Shown piece by piece: positions 54,999 through 63,606 of a stretch of 64,000 nt of DNA (its first letter is position 1; each line of letters begins with the position of its first letter). The translations under genes and the position numbers were made by a program. The notes below the pieces were generated by a model. It ran no database searches and was not told the origin of the DNA. It worked only from the letters and a program-made list of their open reading frames with translations. The DNA lies in NCBI RefSeq assembly GCF_041468085.1, contig NZ_CP121017.1, positions 909,501-973,500 of the forward strand, given 5' to 3'. The DNA is from Tistrella mobilis (GTDB lineage: Bacteria > Pseudomonadota > Alphaproteobacteria > Tistrellales > Tistrellaceae).

Positions 54999-56594
54999 TT
55001 ACTTCTTGTCCCAGTAGACCTCGTCCATGGGCGAGGCGGCACCCCAGATGGTGAGCGGCGGGTTCTTCAGGTTGGATTTGTAGACCGTGTTGAACGGCGT
55101 GACGTTCAGGTACAGGATCGGCGCGTCGTCGACGACGATCTTCTGGAACTCTGCATAGAGCGCCGCGCGCTTCGCCGGATCCATCTCCTGGCCGGCCTGT
55201 TCCAGAATGCGGTCGACGTCCGGGTTGCTGTACTGCTGGGTGTTGGACCAGATCACACCCTTGCGGATGTTCGACGACACATAGGTGCGGTTCACGCCGA
55301 TGACCGGGTCGCCCCAGTTGTAGACATTGTCTTCGGTGACGTCGAAATCATAGTTGGAGATGCGCTGCGCCCAGGTCGGGAAGTCGGGCGAATTGCGGAC
55401 CTCGACCTCGATGCCGACCTGACGGAGCTGGGTGCGCAGATATTCGACGATGTTGCGCCCCTGATCGGTGAAGCCGGGGATGTAGTCGGCGGTCATCTTC
55501 AGGCGCACGCCATCGGCACCGGGCTTGAGCCCGGCCTTGTCGAGCAGCTCTTTCGCCTTGGCCAGATCCAGATCGTAATGTTCGACCTGATCGGTGGCGA
55601 GCGGCGAGGAGGGCACGATCGGCCCGTAGGCCCGCTGGGCGACACCGCCGAGCAGGCGGTCCAGGATGAACTTCTTGTCGATCGCATAGCCGATCGCGCG
55701 GCGCACATCCGGGTTGTCGAAGGGCGGCTTCTTCGTGTTGAAGGCCAGCCAGTTGAGGGCGCCGAAGCCGTCGGACCCCTTGTCCGAGACGGTCAGCCCC
55801 TCGGTCTTCTGCAGCATCTGGATGTCGCGGACGGCCGAGACATAGGGCACCAGATCCAGGTCACCCCGGCGCATCGACAGCACCATGCTGGTCGGGTCGC
55901 CGATGATCTGGACGATGACCTCGTCCAGATAGGGGCGGCCCTTGATGAAGAAGTTCGGATTCTTCTTCAGCTTGTAGTATTCGCCCTGCTTGTATTCCTC
56001 GAAGACGAAGGGGCCCGAGCCGACCGGCTTCAGGTTGGCGGGGTTGGACTGGATGTCGCCCTGGCCATAGACGTGTTCGGGCAGGATCGGCATCAGCGCC
56101 GGCGACATCGCCAGCAGCAGCGCGGGATGCGGATGGGCGAGTTTGATGACCGCGGTCTGCGGGTCCGGCGTTTCGACGTCGGTGACCGGCGCCAGCATGG
56201 TGGTGAAGGGGTGGTTCTTCTTGATCGTCATGATCGAGAATTTCACGTCTTCCGACGTGATCGGCTGGCCGTCATGGAAGGTCGCCCCCTCCACCAGATG
56301 CAGCGTCACCGACAGGCCGTCGGCCGCCACCTCCCAGCTTTTGGCCAGATAGGGCTGCGGGTTCCAGTTGGCGTCATAGCGCAGCGGGCTGGCGAAGATC
56401 TGGGTCGAGGCAAGCGCCGTCGCCTGGCCGGACTGAATGGCGCCGTTGAAATGGCGCGGCACCTGGGTGGTGCCGACCACCAGCGTGCCGCCGTCTTCGG
56501 GCGCCGCCTTGGCCCCCGCCCCGCCGAGCGCCGTGGCCCCAAGGGCGAGTGCGACCGCGGCCGCGAGCGTGAACTGCTTCAGTCTGTTCAGCAT
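54999..56594 (-). CDS. ABC transporter substrate-binding protein, family 5 (DppA/OppA)
   Basis: 531 residues. A signal peptide (LKQFTLAAAVALALGATALG, cleavage after AKA) precedes the solute-binding family-5 domain: LAKSWEVAADGLSVTLHLVEGATFHDG in parts, then DVKFSIMTIKK. It would bind a peptide or a peptide-like solute in the periplasm. Its genes follow an amidohydrolase/aldehyde dehydrogenase cluster, so a non-peptide amide substrate is possible. Confidence 0.93.
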   Translation of the reverse strand: MLNRLKQFTLAAAVALALGATALGGAGAKAAPEDGGTLVVGTTQVPRHFNGAIQSGQATALASTQIFASPLRYDANWNPQPYLAKSWEVAADGLSVTLHLVEGATFHDGQPITSEDVKFSIMTIKKNHPFTTMLAPVTDVETPDPQTAVIKLAHPHPALLLAMSPALMPILPEHVYGQGDIQSNPANLKPVGSGPFVFEEYKQGEYYKLKKNPNFFIKGRPYLDEVIVQIIGDPTSMVLSMRRGDLDLVPYVSAVRDIQMLQKTEGLTVSDKGSDGFGALNWLAFNTKKPPFDNPDVRRAIGYAIDKKFILDRLLGGVAQRAYGPIVPSSPLATDQVEHYDLDLAKAKELLDKAGLKPGADGVRLKMTADYIPGFTDQGRNIVEYLRTQLRQVGIEVEVRNSPDFPTWAQRISNYDFDVTEDNVYNWGDPVIGVNRTYVSSNIRKGVIWSNTQQYSNPDVDRILEQAGQEMDPAKRAALYAEFQKIVVDDAPILYLNVTPFNTVYKSNLKNPPLTIWGAASPMDEVYWDKK

Positions 56595-56669
56595 GTGATG
56601 CCGTCCCCCGTTCTTGTCAGGTCGATCTGGCCGTTTCGGCCTCTCTGTCAGCTCTGGTCTTGTTTTTGG

Positions 56670-56702
56670 GTCGTCTGTCTTGTGGTCGTCTGTCTTGTGG
56701 TC
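56670..56702. repeat. Short tandem repeat, 15 bp twice
   Basis: The unit TCGTCTGTCTTGTGG occurs twice in direct tandem in the gap between the TSUP gene stop and the binding-protein start. Confidence 0.8.
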
Positions 56703-56715
56703 GGGAGGGCCGCGG

Positions 56716-57453
56716 TCAGGGCAGACCGTTCAGCCCCCGCAAGGCGGAGATGCCGGCCGTGATCGCAAGCAGGCCGATCGCGGCGCGGCGGTAGTTGCCC
56801 TCGCTCAACCGGGCGAAGACCCGGCCGCCGGCCCAGGTGCCGACGATCAGCGCCGGCAGCGCCACCAGGGCGGCGACGACCTGGTCGCGATGCAGCTGGC
56901 CGGCCAGGGCGAGGCCCGGCAGGGCCATGAGCGAGGTGAAGAAGAAGAAGACCATCAGCGAGGCGCGCACCCGTTTCGCCGGGGTGGCGGTGCCGAGGAA
57001 ATAGGCGATGGCCGGCGGCCCCGGCATGGCGGCGAGCCCCGAGAACAGGCCGGCCACCAGGCCGGCGCCGACCGCGCTGCCGCGGCCCGGGCGCAGCAGC
57101 CCCTGGGGGCGGCCGATCAGCACGGCCAGGCCCAGCATCACCACGCCGGCGATCACGATGCGCATCACATCCGGGCTCAACCGGTCGAGCAGCCAGATGC
57201 CGGGCATGGTGCCCAGAACCGCGCCCAGCGACAGGAAGGCGAGGGTGCGATGGTCGGTGTCGGCCCTGAGTGCCACCACGTCGCGCAGGCCGACGAAGCT
57301 TTGCAGCAGCAGCGCCACCGCGACGGCCTGGGCGGGGGGAACGGCCAGGCTCATCAGCGGCACGGCGGCCAGCGCGAAGCCGAAGCCGGTGATCCCGCGA
57401 AGGATGGCCGCCGCGAAGACGGCCGGAACGACGATAAGAAGGGTGCCCGACAT
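56716..57453 (-). CDS. TSUP/TauE-SafE-family membrane transporter
   Basis: 245 residues with about seven hydrophobic segments. The family start GITGFGFALAAVPLM and the second-half repeat GLFSGLAAMPGPPAIAYFL are present. These transporters export sulfite, sulfoacetate or other small organic anions. It begins 11 bp after the aldehyde dehydrogenase stop, so it may export an acidic end product. Confidence 0.9.
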   Translation of the reverse strand: MSGTLLIVVPAVFAAAILRGITGFGFALAAVPLMSLAVPPAQAVAVALLLQSFVGLRDVVALRADTDHRTLAFLSLGAVLGTMPGIWLLDRLSPDVMRIVIAGVVMLGLAVLIGRPQGLLRPGRGSAVGAGLVAGLFSGLAAMPGPPAIAYFLGTATPAKRVRASLMVFFFFTSLMALPGLALAGQLHRDQVVAALVALPALIVGTWAGGRVFARLSEGNYRRAAIGLLAITAGISALRGLNGLP

Positions 57454-57464
57454 CCGGCTCCGGC

Positions 57465-58988
57465 TCAGTCGAAATTGATGACGATGGTCTTCTTGCGGGT
57501 GAAGTGCTCCAGCATCGCTTCCAGCGAGGCTTCCTTGCCGAGCCCCGAGCGGCCGAAACCACCATAGGAGACATTGGGCTGGATGGTCAGGTTCTGGTTC
57601 ACCTGCACATAGCCGGCATCGATGCGCTGCGTGGCATCGAGCGCGGTGGAGAGAGAGGCGGTCCAGACCGTGGCCGCAAGCCCGTAATGGGTGGCGTTGG
57701 CGCGGGCGATCACCGCGTCGTAATCCGTCCAGGGCTGGATGACCGCCACGGGGCCGAAGATCTCTTCCTGCACGCAGGGGTGATCATCGGCGATGTCGGT
57801 GAGCAGGGTGGGCTGCATGAACAGCGCAGGATCGAGGGCGGGATCGTCTGGCAGGCGGCCGCAGCGGGTGATGCGGGCGCCGTCGCCCTCGGCCAGATCC
57901 AGATAGCGGCGGATGGTCGCCATCTGCTTCGCCGAGATGATCGTGCCGACATCGGTCGCCTCGTCGAGCGGATCGCCGATGACCAGCTGGTCGAGCCGGG
58001 CGGTGAGCGCCGCCAGAAAGGCGTCGTACAGCGCCTGATGGACATAGATCCGGCTGGAGGCGGTGCAGCTCTGGCCCTGGCGGGTGAAGCGCATGCCCGA
58101 AACCGCGCCCTCGACCGCCTTGGCCAGATCGGCATCGGCGCAGACGATCATCGGGCTCTTGCCGCCCAGCTCCAGGCTGACCGGCACGATCCGCCGGGCG
58201 CCGGCCTCGTAGACCGCCTGGCCGACCGCTTCCGACCCGGTGAAGGTGATCTTGGCGACATCGGGATGGCTCGTGAGGGCGGCACCGCAGAGGGCGCCGG
58301 TTCCCGAGACGACATTGATCACGCCCGCCGGCAGGTGGCGGGCCAGGATGGCGGCGGCGGCGAAGGTGGCATAGGGCGCCTCTTCCGAGGCCTTGACCAC
58401 CACCGTATTGCCGGCAACCAGCGCGGGCGCGATCTTCAGCATCATCAGCACCAGCGGCACGTTCCAGGGCAGGATCGCGGCGACGACGCCCAGCGGCTCG
58501 CGGGTGGTCATGGTCAGCATGCGCGGGTTGAAGGGGATGGTCTCACCCTTCAGTTCCGATCCGAGCCCGCCATAGAATTCCAGGATGTCGGCGGCGGTGC
58601 GCAGCTCGCCCCGGCATTCGGTGCGGATCGCCTTGCCGGTTTCCAGCGCCAGCACCCGGGCCAGATCCTCCAGCTCGTCGAGGATGGCACGGCCGGCGGC
58701 GGCGACCCGGCGGCCGCGATCGCGGGCCGGCATCGCCGCCCAGCCGGGCCAGGCCGCCCGGGCCGCCGCGACGGCGGCATCCACTTCGGCCGGGCCGGAT
58801 GCGGCGGTGACGCCGATGTCTGCGCCGGTGGCAGGCGCGATCACCGGCAGGGTCGCCGCGGCGGCAATGCGCTCGCCGCCGATCAGGTTCAGGCCCTGCC
58901 AGGCGGCGATGATGGCGTCGGCGGCCGGAGCTGTGGGGGCGGCCTGGGCTATGGGGGCGGCCTGGGCTGTGGACGTCTGCACGGTCAT
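57465..58988 (-). CDS. NAD(P)-dependent aldehyde dehydrogenase
   Basis: 507 residues. PWNVPLVLMMLKIAPALVAGN (in parts), the glutamate motif LELGGKSPMIV and the catalytic cysteine in RQGQSCTASSR are intact. The N-terminus contains an imperfect AQAAP repeat (AQAAPIAQAAPTAPAA). It lies downstream of the amidohydrolase and CobW genes and upstream of a TSUP transporter, so it may oxidise an aldehyde formed in that pathway. The substrate is unknown. Confidence 0.93.
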   Translation of the reverse strand: MTVQTSTAQAAPIAQAAPTAPAADAIIAAWQGLNLIGGERIAAAATLPVIAPATGADIGVTAASGPAEVDAAVAAARAAWPGWAAMPARDRGRRVAAAGRAILDELEDLARVLALETGKAIRTECRGELRTAADILEFYGGLGSELKGETIPFNPRMLTMTTREPLGVVAAILPWNVPLVLMMLKIAPALVAGNTVVVKASEEAPYATFAAAAILARHLPAGVINVVSGTGALCGAALTSHPDVAKITFTGSEAVGQAVYEAGARRIVPVSLELGGKSPMIVCADADLAKAVEGAVSGMRFTRQGQSCTASSRIYVHQALYDAFLAALTARLDQLVIGDPLDEATDVGTIISAKQMATIRRYLDLAEGDGARITRCGRLPDDPALDPALFMQPTLLTDIADDHPCVQEEIFGPVAVIQPWTDYDAVIARANATHYGLAATVWTASLSTALDATQRIDAGYVQVNQNLTIQPNVSYGGFGRSGLGKEASLEAMLEHFTRKKTIVINFD

Positions 58989-59031
58989 GATGCGGGGCTC
59001 CGGGGGCGAGAATGAAAAAGGGGGGCGGCCA

Positions 59032-59961
59032 TCAGTCTGCGTCGCCGCGCAACAGGGCGGCGAGATCGAGGCCGGGGGTGCTGGCGATGGCCATCAGCCG
59101 GGTGGCGGGCGCCTGATCCGGGGCGCCGTGATCCCGCGTGTCGGGGCCGAATTCCCACTGCCCCTGCACCCATTGCAGCAGCTGGGGGTGGGGGGCATCG
59201 GTGAACTGCACCCAGCCCTTCAGGCGCAGCAGGCTGCGCGGCAGGCGGCCGAGCGCCCGGTTCAGGGCGGCACGGTCGAAGGGCTGCGGGTCGGTCAGGG
59301 TCAGCGGATGGAAGATGCGGTCGTGGCCGGCGTGGTGATGGCCGTGCGGGGCGGCCGCGAAGATGGTGACCTCGTCGCGCACCAGCAGCGCGGCCGGGAT
59401 TTCGGCCCGCACGGTTTCGATCACCGGCCGGCCGGGGGCCAGGCGGCGCAGCGCCGCCCGCGCGGCATCGCGCGCCTGCGGGCCGGCCATGTCGACGCGG
59501 TTGAGCAGGATCAGATCGGCGCCGTCGAACTGGCGGGCGACGGTGTCGCCGACCAGCGGATCTTCCAGTTGGTCGGGCAGGTTGGCGGCATCGGCGAGCG
59601 TCACCACCAGATCCAGATGCAGGGCCGGGTCGAGCAGGGCGTATTCGGCCACCCGCCGCGGCTCTCCCACACCGCTGGTCTCGATCAGGATCCGCGCCGG
59701 GGCGGCCGCGACCGCCCGTGCGATGGCGGAAGCGAGCCCGTCGGCCATGGAACAGCAGATGCAGCCATTGGCGAGTTCGAAGGTGAGGCCGTCGCCGGAG
59801 TTGAGGACGGCGGCATCGACGTTGATTTCGCCGAAATCATTGACCAGAACCGCGGTGCGGGCCGGGCTTTCGGCCAGCAGCCGGTTCATCAGCGTGGTCT
59901 TGCCGCTGCCGAGAAAGCCGCCGATCACCGAGACCGGTATGGTCGCAGGCGGGGGCGACAT
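59032..59961 (-). CDS. CobW/P47K-family GTPase (putative metallochaperone)
   Basis: 309 residues from the ATG at 59961, whose first base is shared with the amidohydrolase stop. The P-loop GGFLGSGKTTLMN is at residues about 14-26, the metal-binding C-x-C-C motif is NGCICCSM near residue 67, and LLNRVD is the guanine motif region. A histidine run (HGHHHAGHD) near residue 205 may bind metal. COG0523 proteins deliver zinc, cobalt or other metals to enzymes; the coupled amidohydrolase is the natural client (inference). Confidence 0.92.
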   Translation of the reverse strand: MSPPPATIPVSVIGGFLGSGKTTLMNRLLAESPARTAVLVNDFGEINVDAAVLNSGDGLTFELANGCICCSMADGLASAIARAVAAAPARILIETSGVGEPRRVAEYALLDPALHLDLVVTLADAANLPDQLEDPLVGDTVARQFDGADLILLNRVDMAGPQARDAARAALRRLAPGRPVIETVRAEIPAALLVRDEVTIFAAAPHGHHHAGHDRIFHPLTLTDPQPFDRAALNRALGRLPRSLLRLKGWVQFTDAPHPQLLQWVQGQWEFGPDTRDHGAPDQAPATRLMAIASTPGLDLAALLRGDAD

Positions 59962-61607
59962 CACGCGGCTCCGATCGCGCTCTGGTGCGGCGTGCCGCCC
60001 AGGATGGTGCCCCAGATCCGGACATCCTTCAGCGCCTGGGGCGCGATCCCGGTGGGATCGTCCTCCAGCACCGCGAAATCGGCATATTTCCCGACCTCGA
60101 TCGAGCCGACGACATGGTCGAGACGCAGCTGCCAGGCGGCGCCCAGCGTGATGGCGTGGAGCGCGTCGGCGACGCTGATCTTCTCTTCCGGGCCAAGCTC
60201 GCGGCCGGTGGCCGTCTGCCGGTTGACCGCACACCAGGCGGTGAAGAGGGGGGCGAGCGGGGTGATCGGCGCGTCGGAATGCATGGCGAAGCGCACCCCT
60301 TCGGCCATGGCCGTGCCGCAGGCATCCATGCGCCGGGCGCGATCGGGGCCCATGGTCAGGGCGGCGTGCTGATCGCCCCAGTAATAGATGTGGTTGGCGA
60401 ACAGATTGGCGGCGATGCCGAGCGCCGCCATGCGCCGGAACTGCGCGGCATCGGCCATCTGGCAGTGCTGAAGCACATGGCGATGATCGGGGAAGGGGGC
60501 CTCCGCCAGGGCTTCGGCCAGGCAGTCGATGGCGAATTCCGAGGCCTGGTCGCCATTGACATGGATGTGCATCTGGATGCCGGCGGCGTTATAGGCCTTC
60601 ATCTGCGCCTTCAGCACGGCCGGCGGCTGGTTCCAGATGCCGTTGGGGGCGCCGTTGTGATAGCCGGGCCATTTCAGCCGGGCGGTGAAGCCCTGGATCG
60701 AGCCGTCGGTCATCACCTTGACGAGGCCCGGATGGAATTTGTCGTTGGCGCGCTCTTTCAGAACCGCCATGCGGGCGATGCCGGCCTCGGGCGCCCAGGC
60801 GGCGGCGGCCATGGCCGGGGCGATCCGCACCGGGAAATCCTCGGCCGTGGTGGCGGCGACATAGGCATCGAGTGCGGCATCGTCGAGCGGCGCGTAAAGA
60901 TCGGTGCAGGTGGTGACGCCGGCATTGGTGGCGGAGCGGCCGAAACGGCGGAGCGAGGCGATGCTGGTTTCGGTGAGGGCGAATTTCGCGCCCACGGCCT
61001 GGCGGGCATACTGCATCGCCGCCATTTCCTGCAACTCGCCGGTGACGTCGCCCTGGCCGTCGCGCAGGATGCCCTCGACGCCGGTCACCTGGAAGAGGCC
61101 GCCCCGGTCCAGCACCACGGTGTTGACGTTCATGATGTGGAAGCTGGCATGCATGACCAGCACCGGCCGGGTGGTCGAGACCCGGTCCAGATCATGCCGG
61201 GTCATGCGCGCGCCGCCGTAATAGATCGGATCGAAGCCCCAGGCGAGCAGCGGCTGATCGGGATCGGTGAGCGCTGCTTCCGCCCGCTGGAGGCGCTGGA
61301 CCGCGTCTTCGATGGACCTGATCCCGCCTTCCAGGCTGCCTTCGGGGGAATGGCGCGGGAAGAAGCCGAGGAAGGTATCGGCCCAGACCGCGCCTTCCAT
61401 CGCATGGCAATGCGCCTCGACCAGGCCGGGCATCAGCACCTTGTCGGCAAAGCGATCATCGATCGGGGCTCCCCAGCCGGCCGCATCTTCGGCATCACCC
61501 ACCGCCAGGATCCGCCCCTCACGTATCGCCACATGGGTGGCGACGGGGCGGTTGCGCGCCATGGTCAGGATTTTCCGGGCGCGGAAGACCTTGATCGGTT
61601 CGGACAT
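59961..61607 (-). CDS. Amidohydrolase family 3 (YtcJ-like)
   Basis: 548 residues. The metal-ligand motif is LMPGLVEAHCHAMEG near residue 65. Other parts are HVNGDQASEFAID, HVLQHCQMAD and HSDAPITPLAPLFT, typical of the YtcJ/ATZ-type amidohydrolase-3 family. It would hydrolyse an amide or cyclic compound using one or two metals. It heads a same-strand run with CobW, aldehyde dehydrogenase, TSUP and a Dpp-type transporter. Confidence 0.92.
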   Translation of the reverse strand: MSEPIKVFRARKILTMARNRPVATHVAIREGRILAVGDAEDAAGWGAPIDDRFADKVLMPGLVEAHCHAMEGAVWADTFLGFFPRHSPEGSLEGGIRSIEDAVQRLQRAEAALTDPDQPLLAWGFDPIYYGGARMTRHDLDRVSTTRPVLVMHASFHIMNVNTVVLDRGGLFQVTGVEGILRDGQGDVTGELQEMAAMQYARQAVGAKFALTETSIASLRRFGRSATNAGVTTCTDLYAPLDDAALDAYVAATTAEDFPVRIAPAMAAAAWAPEAGIARMAVLKERANDKFHPGLVKVMTDGSIQGFTARLKWPGYHNGAPNGIWNQPPAVLKAQMKAYNAAGIQMHIHVNGDQASEFAIDCLAEALAEAPFPDHRHVLQHCQMADAAQFRRMAALGIAANLFANHIYYWGDQHAALTMGPDRARRMDACGTAMAEGVRFAMHSDAPITPLAPLFTAWCAVNRQTATGRELGPEEKISVADALHAITLGAAWQLRLDHVVGSIEVGKYADFAVLEDDPTGIAPQALKDVRIWGTILGGTPHQSAIGAA

Positions 61608-61911
61608 CGGGTTCCCTCATCAGCAGCGGTCTTCACGACGCTATGAGGGCAGGGCAAAGGGGGACAGGGCCAGGGGGGGAGGTTGGGATGGGCCAGGATG
61701 TTCCGGCCGGGGCATGGGGTGGGGGCGGGATGTGCGGATGACAGGAACGGGTGGCAAAGGGGGATCCTTCGCTCTCTCGACCAATCCAGCGTCGCGTCAT
61801 CCTCATGCACTGGCATGTATTTTATTAAAATTCGAGAAATATTGACTCAGGAATCCTTTAAGTCATACAATTCAATCATTGGTTGTGTTTTGCAGCTGGG
61901 GGAGGTTGGTC
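61608..61911. other. Gene-free stretch, transition to AT-rich DNA
   Basis: About 300 bp. The left half is GC-rich and lies upstream of the amidohydrolase; from about 61800 base composition falls sharply. No gene is seen. It holds the promoters of the amidohydrolase operon and of the hypothetical gene. Confidence 0.5.
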
Positions 61912-62409
61912 ATGGCGCGGTTAGGACGTGAGGTTTGGGGGCAGCCGATTGCCCGGCATCAACAGCAGGTTATTGATCTGGTGTATGCCGGACGCTGCAA
62001 AGATGCTGCTTTGTATGACTCGCCGCAAAATATTGGACGCGCCTATTTACAAGGGGTTGCTGAGCTTCAGCGATACATAGGACATGAATACGGCTTTGAT
62101 CAGAAATTTCAGAATATCGCGAACTTTACAAATGAATGGATATCACATGTCGATTATATACATGAGCAATTTGTCGAATCTACGGATAACGTGAACGGTA
62201 TTCGTTCCAGGGATGTTCAATATGCTCTTGATGTTCTGGTTAACGGATTTTCCACCGGCGGTCTGCTGATGGAGATCGCGAAGGATATAGCTGGAGTCGT
62301 CATATCGGGGAGTATATCCAAAGCTGCCCGATATCATGCAGCACAGTTGGAATATAAAGAAAAGGTTGAGGAATACATCGTGCTTGAGGTTGTGGGAAGG
62401 CGTGGTTGA
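61912..62409 (+). CDS. Hypothetical protein in AT-rich islet
   Basis: 165 residues from the ATG at 61912, which follows a strong GGGGGAGG site. It is mostly helical and acidic, with many aromatic residues (GHEYGFDQKF; NEWISHVDYIHEQF). One moderately hydrophobic stretch lies near residues 116-135 (STGGLLMEIAKDIAGVVISG). No family is recognised. Codon use is clearly AT-richer than in all other genes, suggesting transfer. Confidence 0.7.
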   Translation: MARLGREVWGQPIARHQQQVIDLVYAGRCKDAALYDSPQNIGRAYLQGVAELQRYIGHEYGFDQKFQNIANFTNEWISHVDYIHEQFVESTDNVNGIRSRDVQYALDVLVNGFSTGGLLMEIAKDIAGVVISGSISKAARYHAAQLEYKEKVEEYIVLEVVGRRG

Positions 62410-62438
62410 TGGAGGGCTGCCATCGTTCAGAGTCCGGA

Positions 62439-62459
62439 AGGCCTGACCTTCCGGGCTCC
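62439..62459 (+). terminator. Hairpin after the hypothetical gene
   Basis: Stem TCCGGAAGG / CCTTCCGGG with a short loop, 30 bp downstream of the stop. No T run follows, so termination is uncertain. Confidence 0.45.
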
Positions 62460-62661
62460 TTGCGGCACTCAGCTCATATCGTTCATCCGACGGTTGCCAG
62501 GCAACATGATGTATGACGACGGTGGGAGACATGCCTGGCGCTTGGTGTCTCCGCGCCGGTCAGATAAGCATGAACGACACGGCAACAATGCCCGGTGATC
62601 GTCGGTGACTGTTGTATCAATCAGGTAGCCACGGATTCCTACCTGGATATTCCAGAGTCTT

Positions 62662-63444
62662 CTACTTTGGTTTATCAATCATTTCCGAAGCAAGAGCAAT
62701 AAAAAACGTCACAAAGAAAAACAGGGAGATTCCATAGAACGTATTCACTACGACTCCAAAAAAACTTCCGCCGATTTTCAGGGAGTCACCTGAAAATATG
62801 GAGGCGATTGTCAAAGTTCCTTTAAGTGCATCAATGGGATCCTTGACGTCAGATTCATTTGAAAATAATCCCAGGACCGTGCCCGTATAGCTTACGACAC
62901 TATAACTGACAGCCAATGTCAGAAGTTGGATGGCGGCCATGTCTGCGAAATGACTACGGGCAAGTCTTTTATGCTCATCTTCATCTATTTTTGAGAAATC
63001 CAGGCCCGTCTGGCGAATGATCCCAGATTTATTTATTTCAGAAAAGATCATATTGTAGCTTTGCGTGCGCATTAAATGGACATCATGCATGATCTGGAAG
63101 GTCATGATCCAGGCTCCGATGAAAACGCCCCAGAGCACAGGGGGATACACAAGCCACTGCGGATAGAAAACTTGAAGAATAATTAATGGGCATATTATCC
63201 CCGAGCTGCTTAATACAAAGCCGATAAATTTGAAGAGAAAGCTGGCCTGTAAGATGCCATCCGTGATGAGGAAGCGGTATGGGCGTCCGATGTAGGGAAA
63301 CGCACCTGGAATAGAAAGTAAAGCGTACGCGATGCCCCCAAGCGGGTGAGCATATCGCCTCATTAATACGGTTATGAACGTGACTGACACTCCAAGAAGA
63401 ATTTCCAGGAGCAACGGTGTAACTCCCCACAAATCGTCCAGCAT
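62662..63444 (-). CDS. Hypothetical multi-spanning membrane protein in AT-rich islet
   Basis: 260 residues with about six hydrophobic segments (for example LLLEILLGVSVTFITVLM, GIICPLIILQVFY, VLWGVFIGAWIMTFQIM and VVVNTFYGISLFFFVTFF). A hydrophilic central loop (residues about 120-160) contains KSGIIRQTGLDFSKIDEDEH. No family is recognised. It is convergent with the 165-residue gene and has the same AT-rich composition, so the two may have arrived together. Confidence 0.7.
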   Translation of the reverse strand: MLDDLWGVTPLLLEILLGVSVTFITVLMRRYAHPLGGIAYALLSIPGAFPYIGRPYRFLITDGILQASFLFKFIGFVLSSSGIICPLIILQVFYPQWLVYPPVLWGVFIGAWIMTFQIMHDVHLMRTQSYNMIFSEINKSGIIRQTGLDFSKIDEDEHKRLARSHFADMAAIQLLTLAVSYSVVSYTGTVLGLFSNESDVKDPIDALKGTLTIASIFSGDSLKIGGSFFGVVVNTFYGISLFFFVTFFIALASEMIDKPK

Positions 63445-63606
63445 GGTCTTCCCCCAGAAGGTTTAAGAAACAAAAAGTAGTATAATTTGTAAAAACAAAA
63501 TCAAAAGTTGATAAATAGCTCGTTGCATTTTACAGCAGCCGGGCTGTTGCCCGTTGCGGGAAGGGCCGTCGCGCTTCCGCACGAAAAAAATGGAAATGGG
63601 CCCTGA

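Noticed and set aside
53712-56762. Plus-strand open frame of about 1,016 codons opposite the Dpp-type genes
   Set aside because: H-, R-, G-, D- and Q-rich low-information sequence opposite well-defined ABC transporter genes; a composition artefact.
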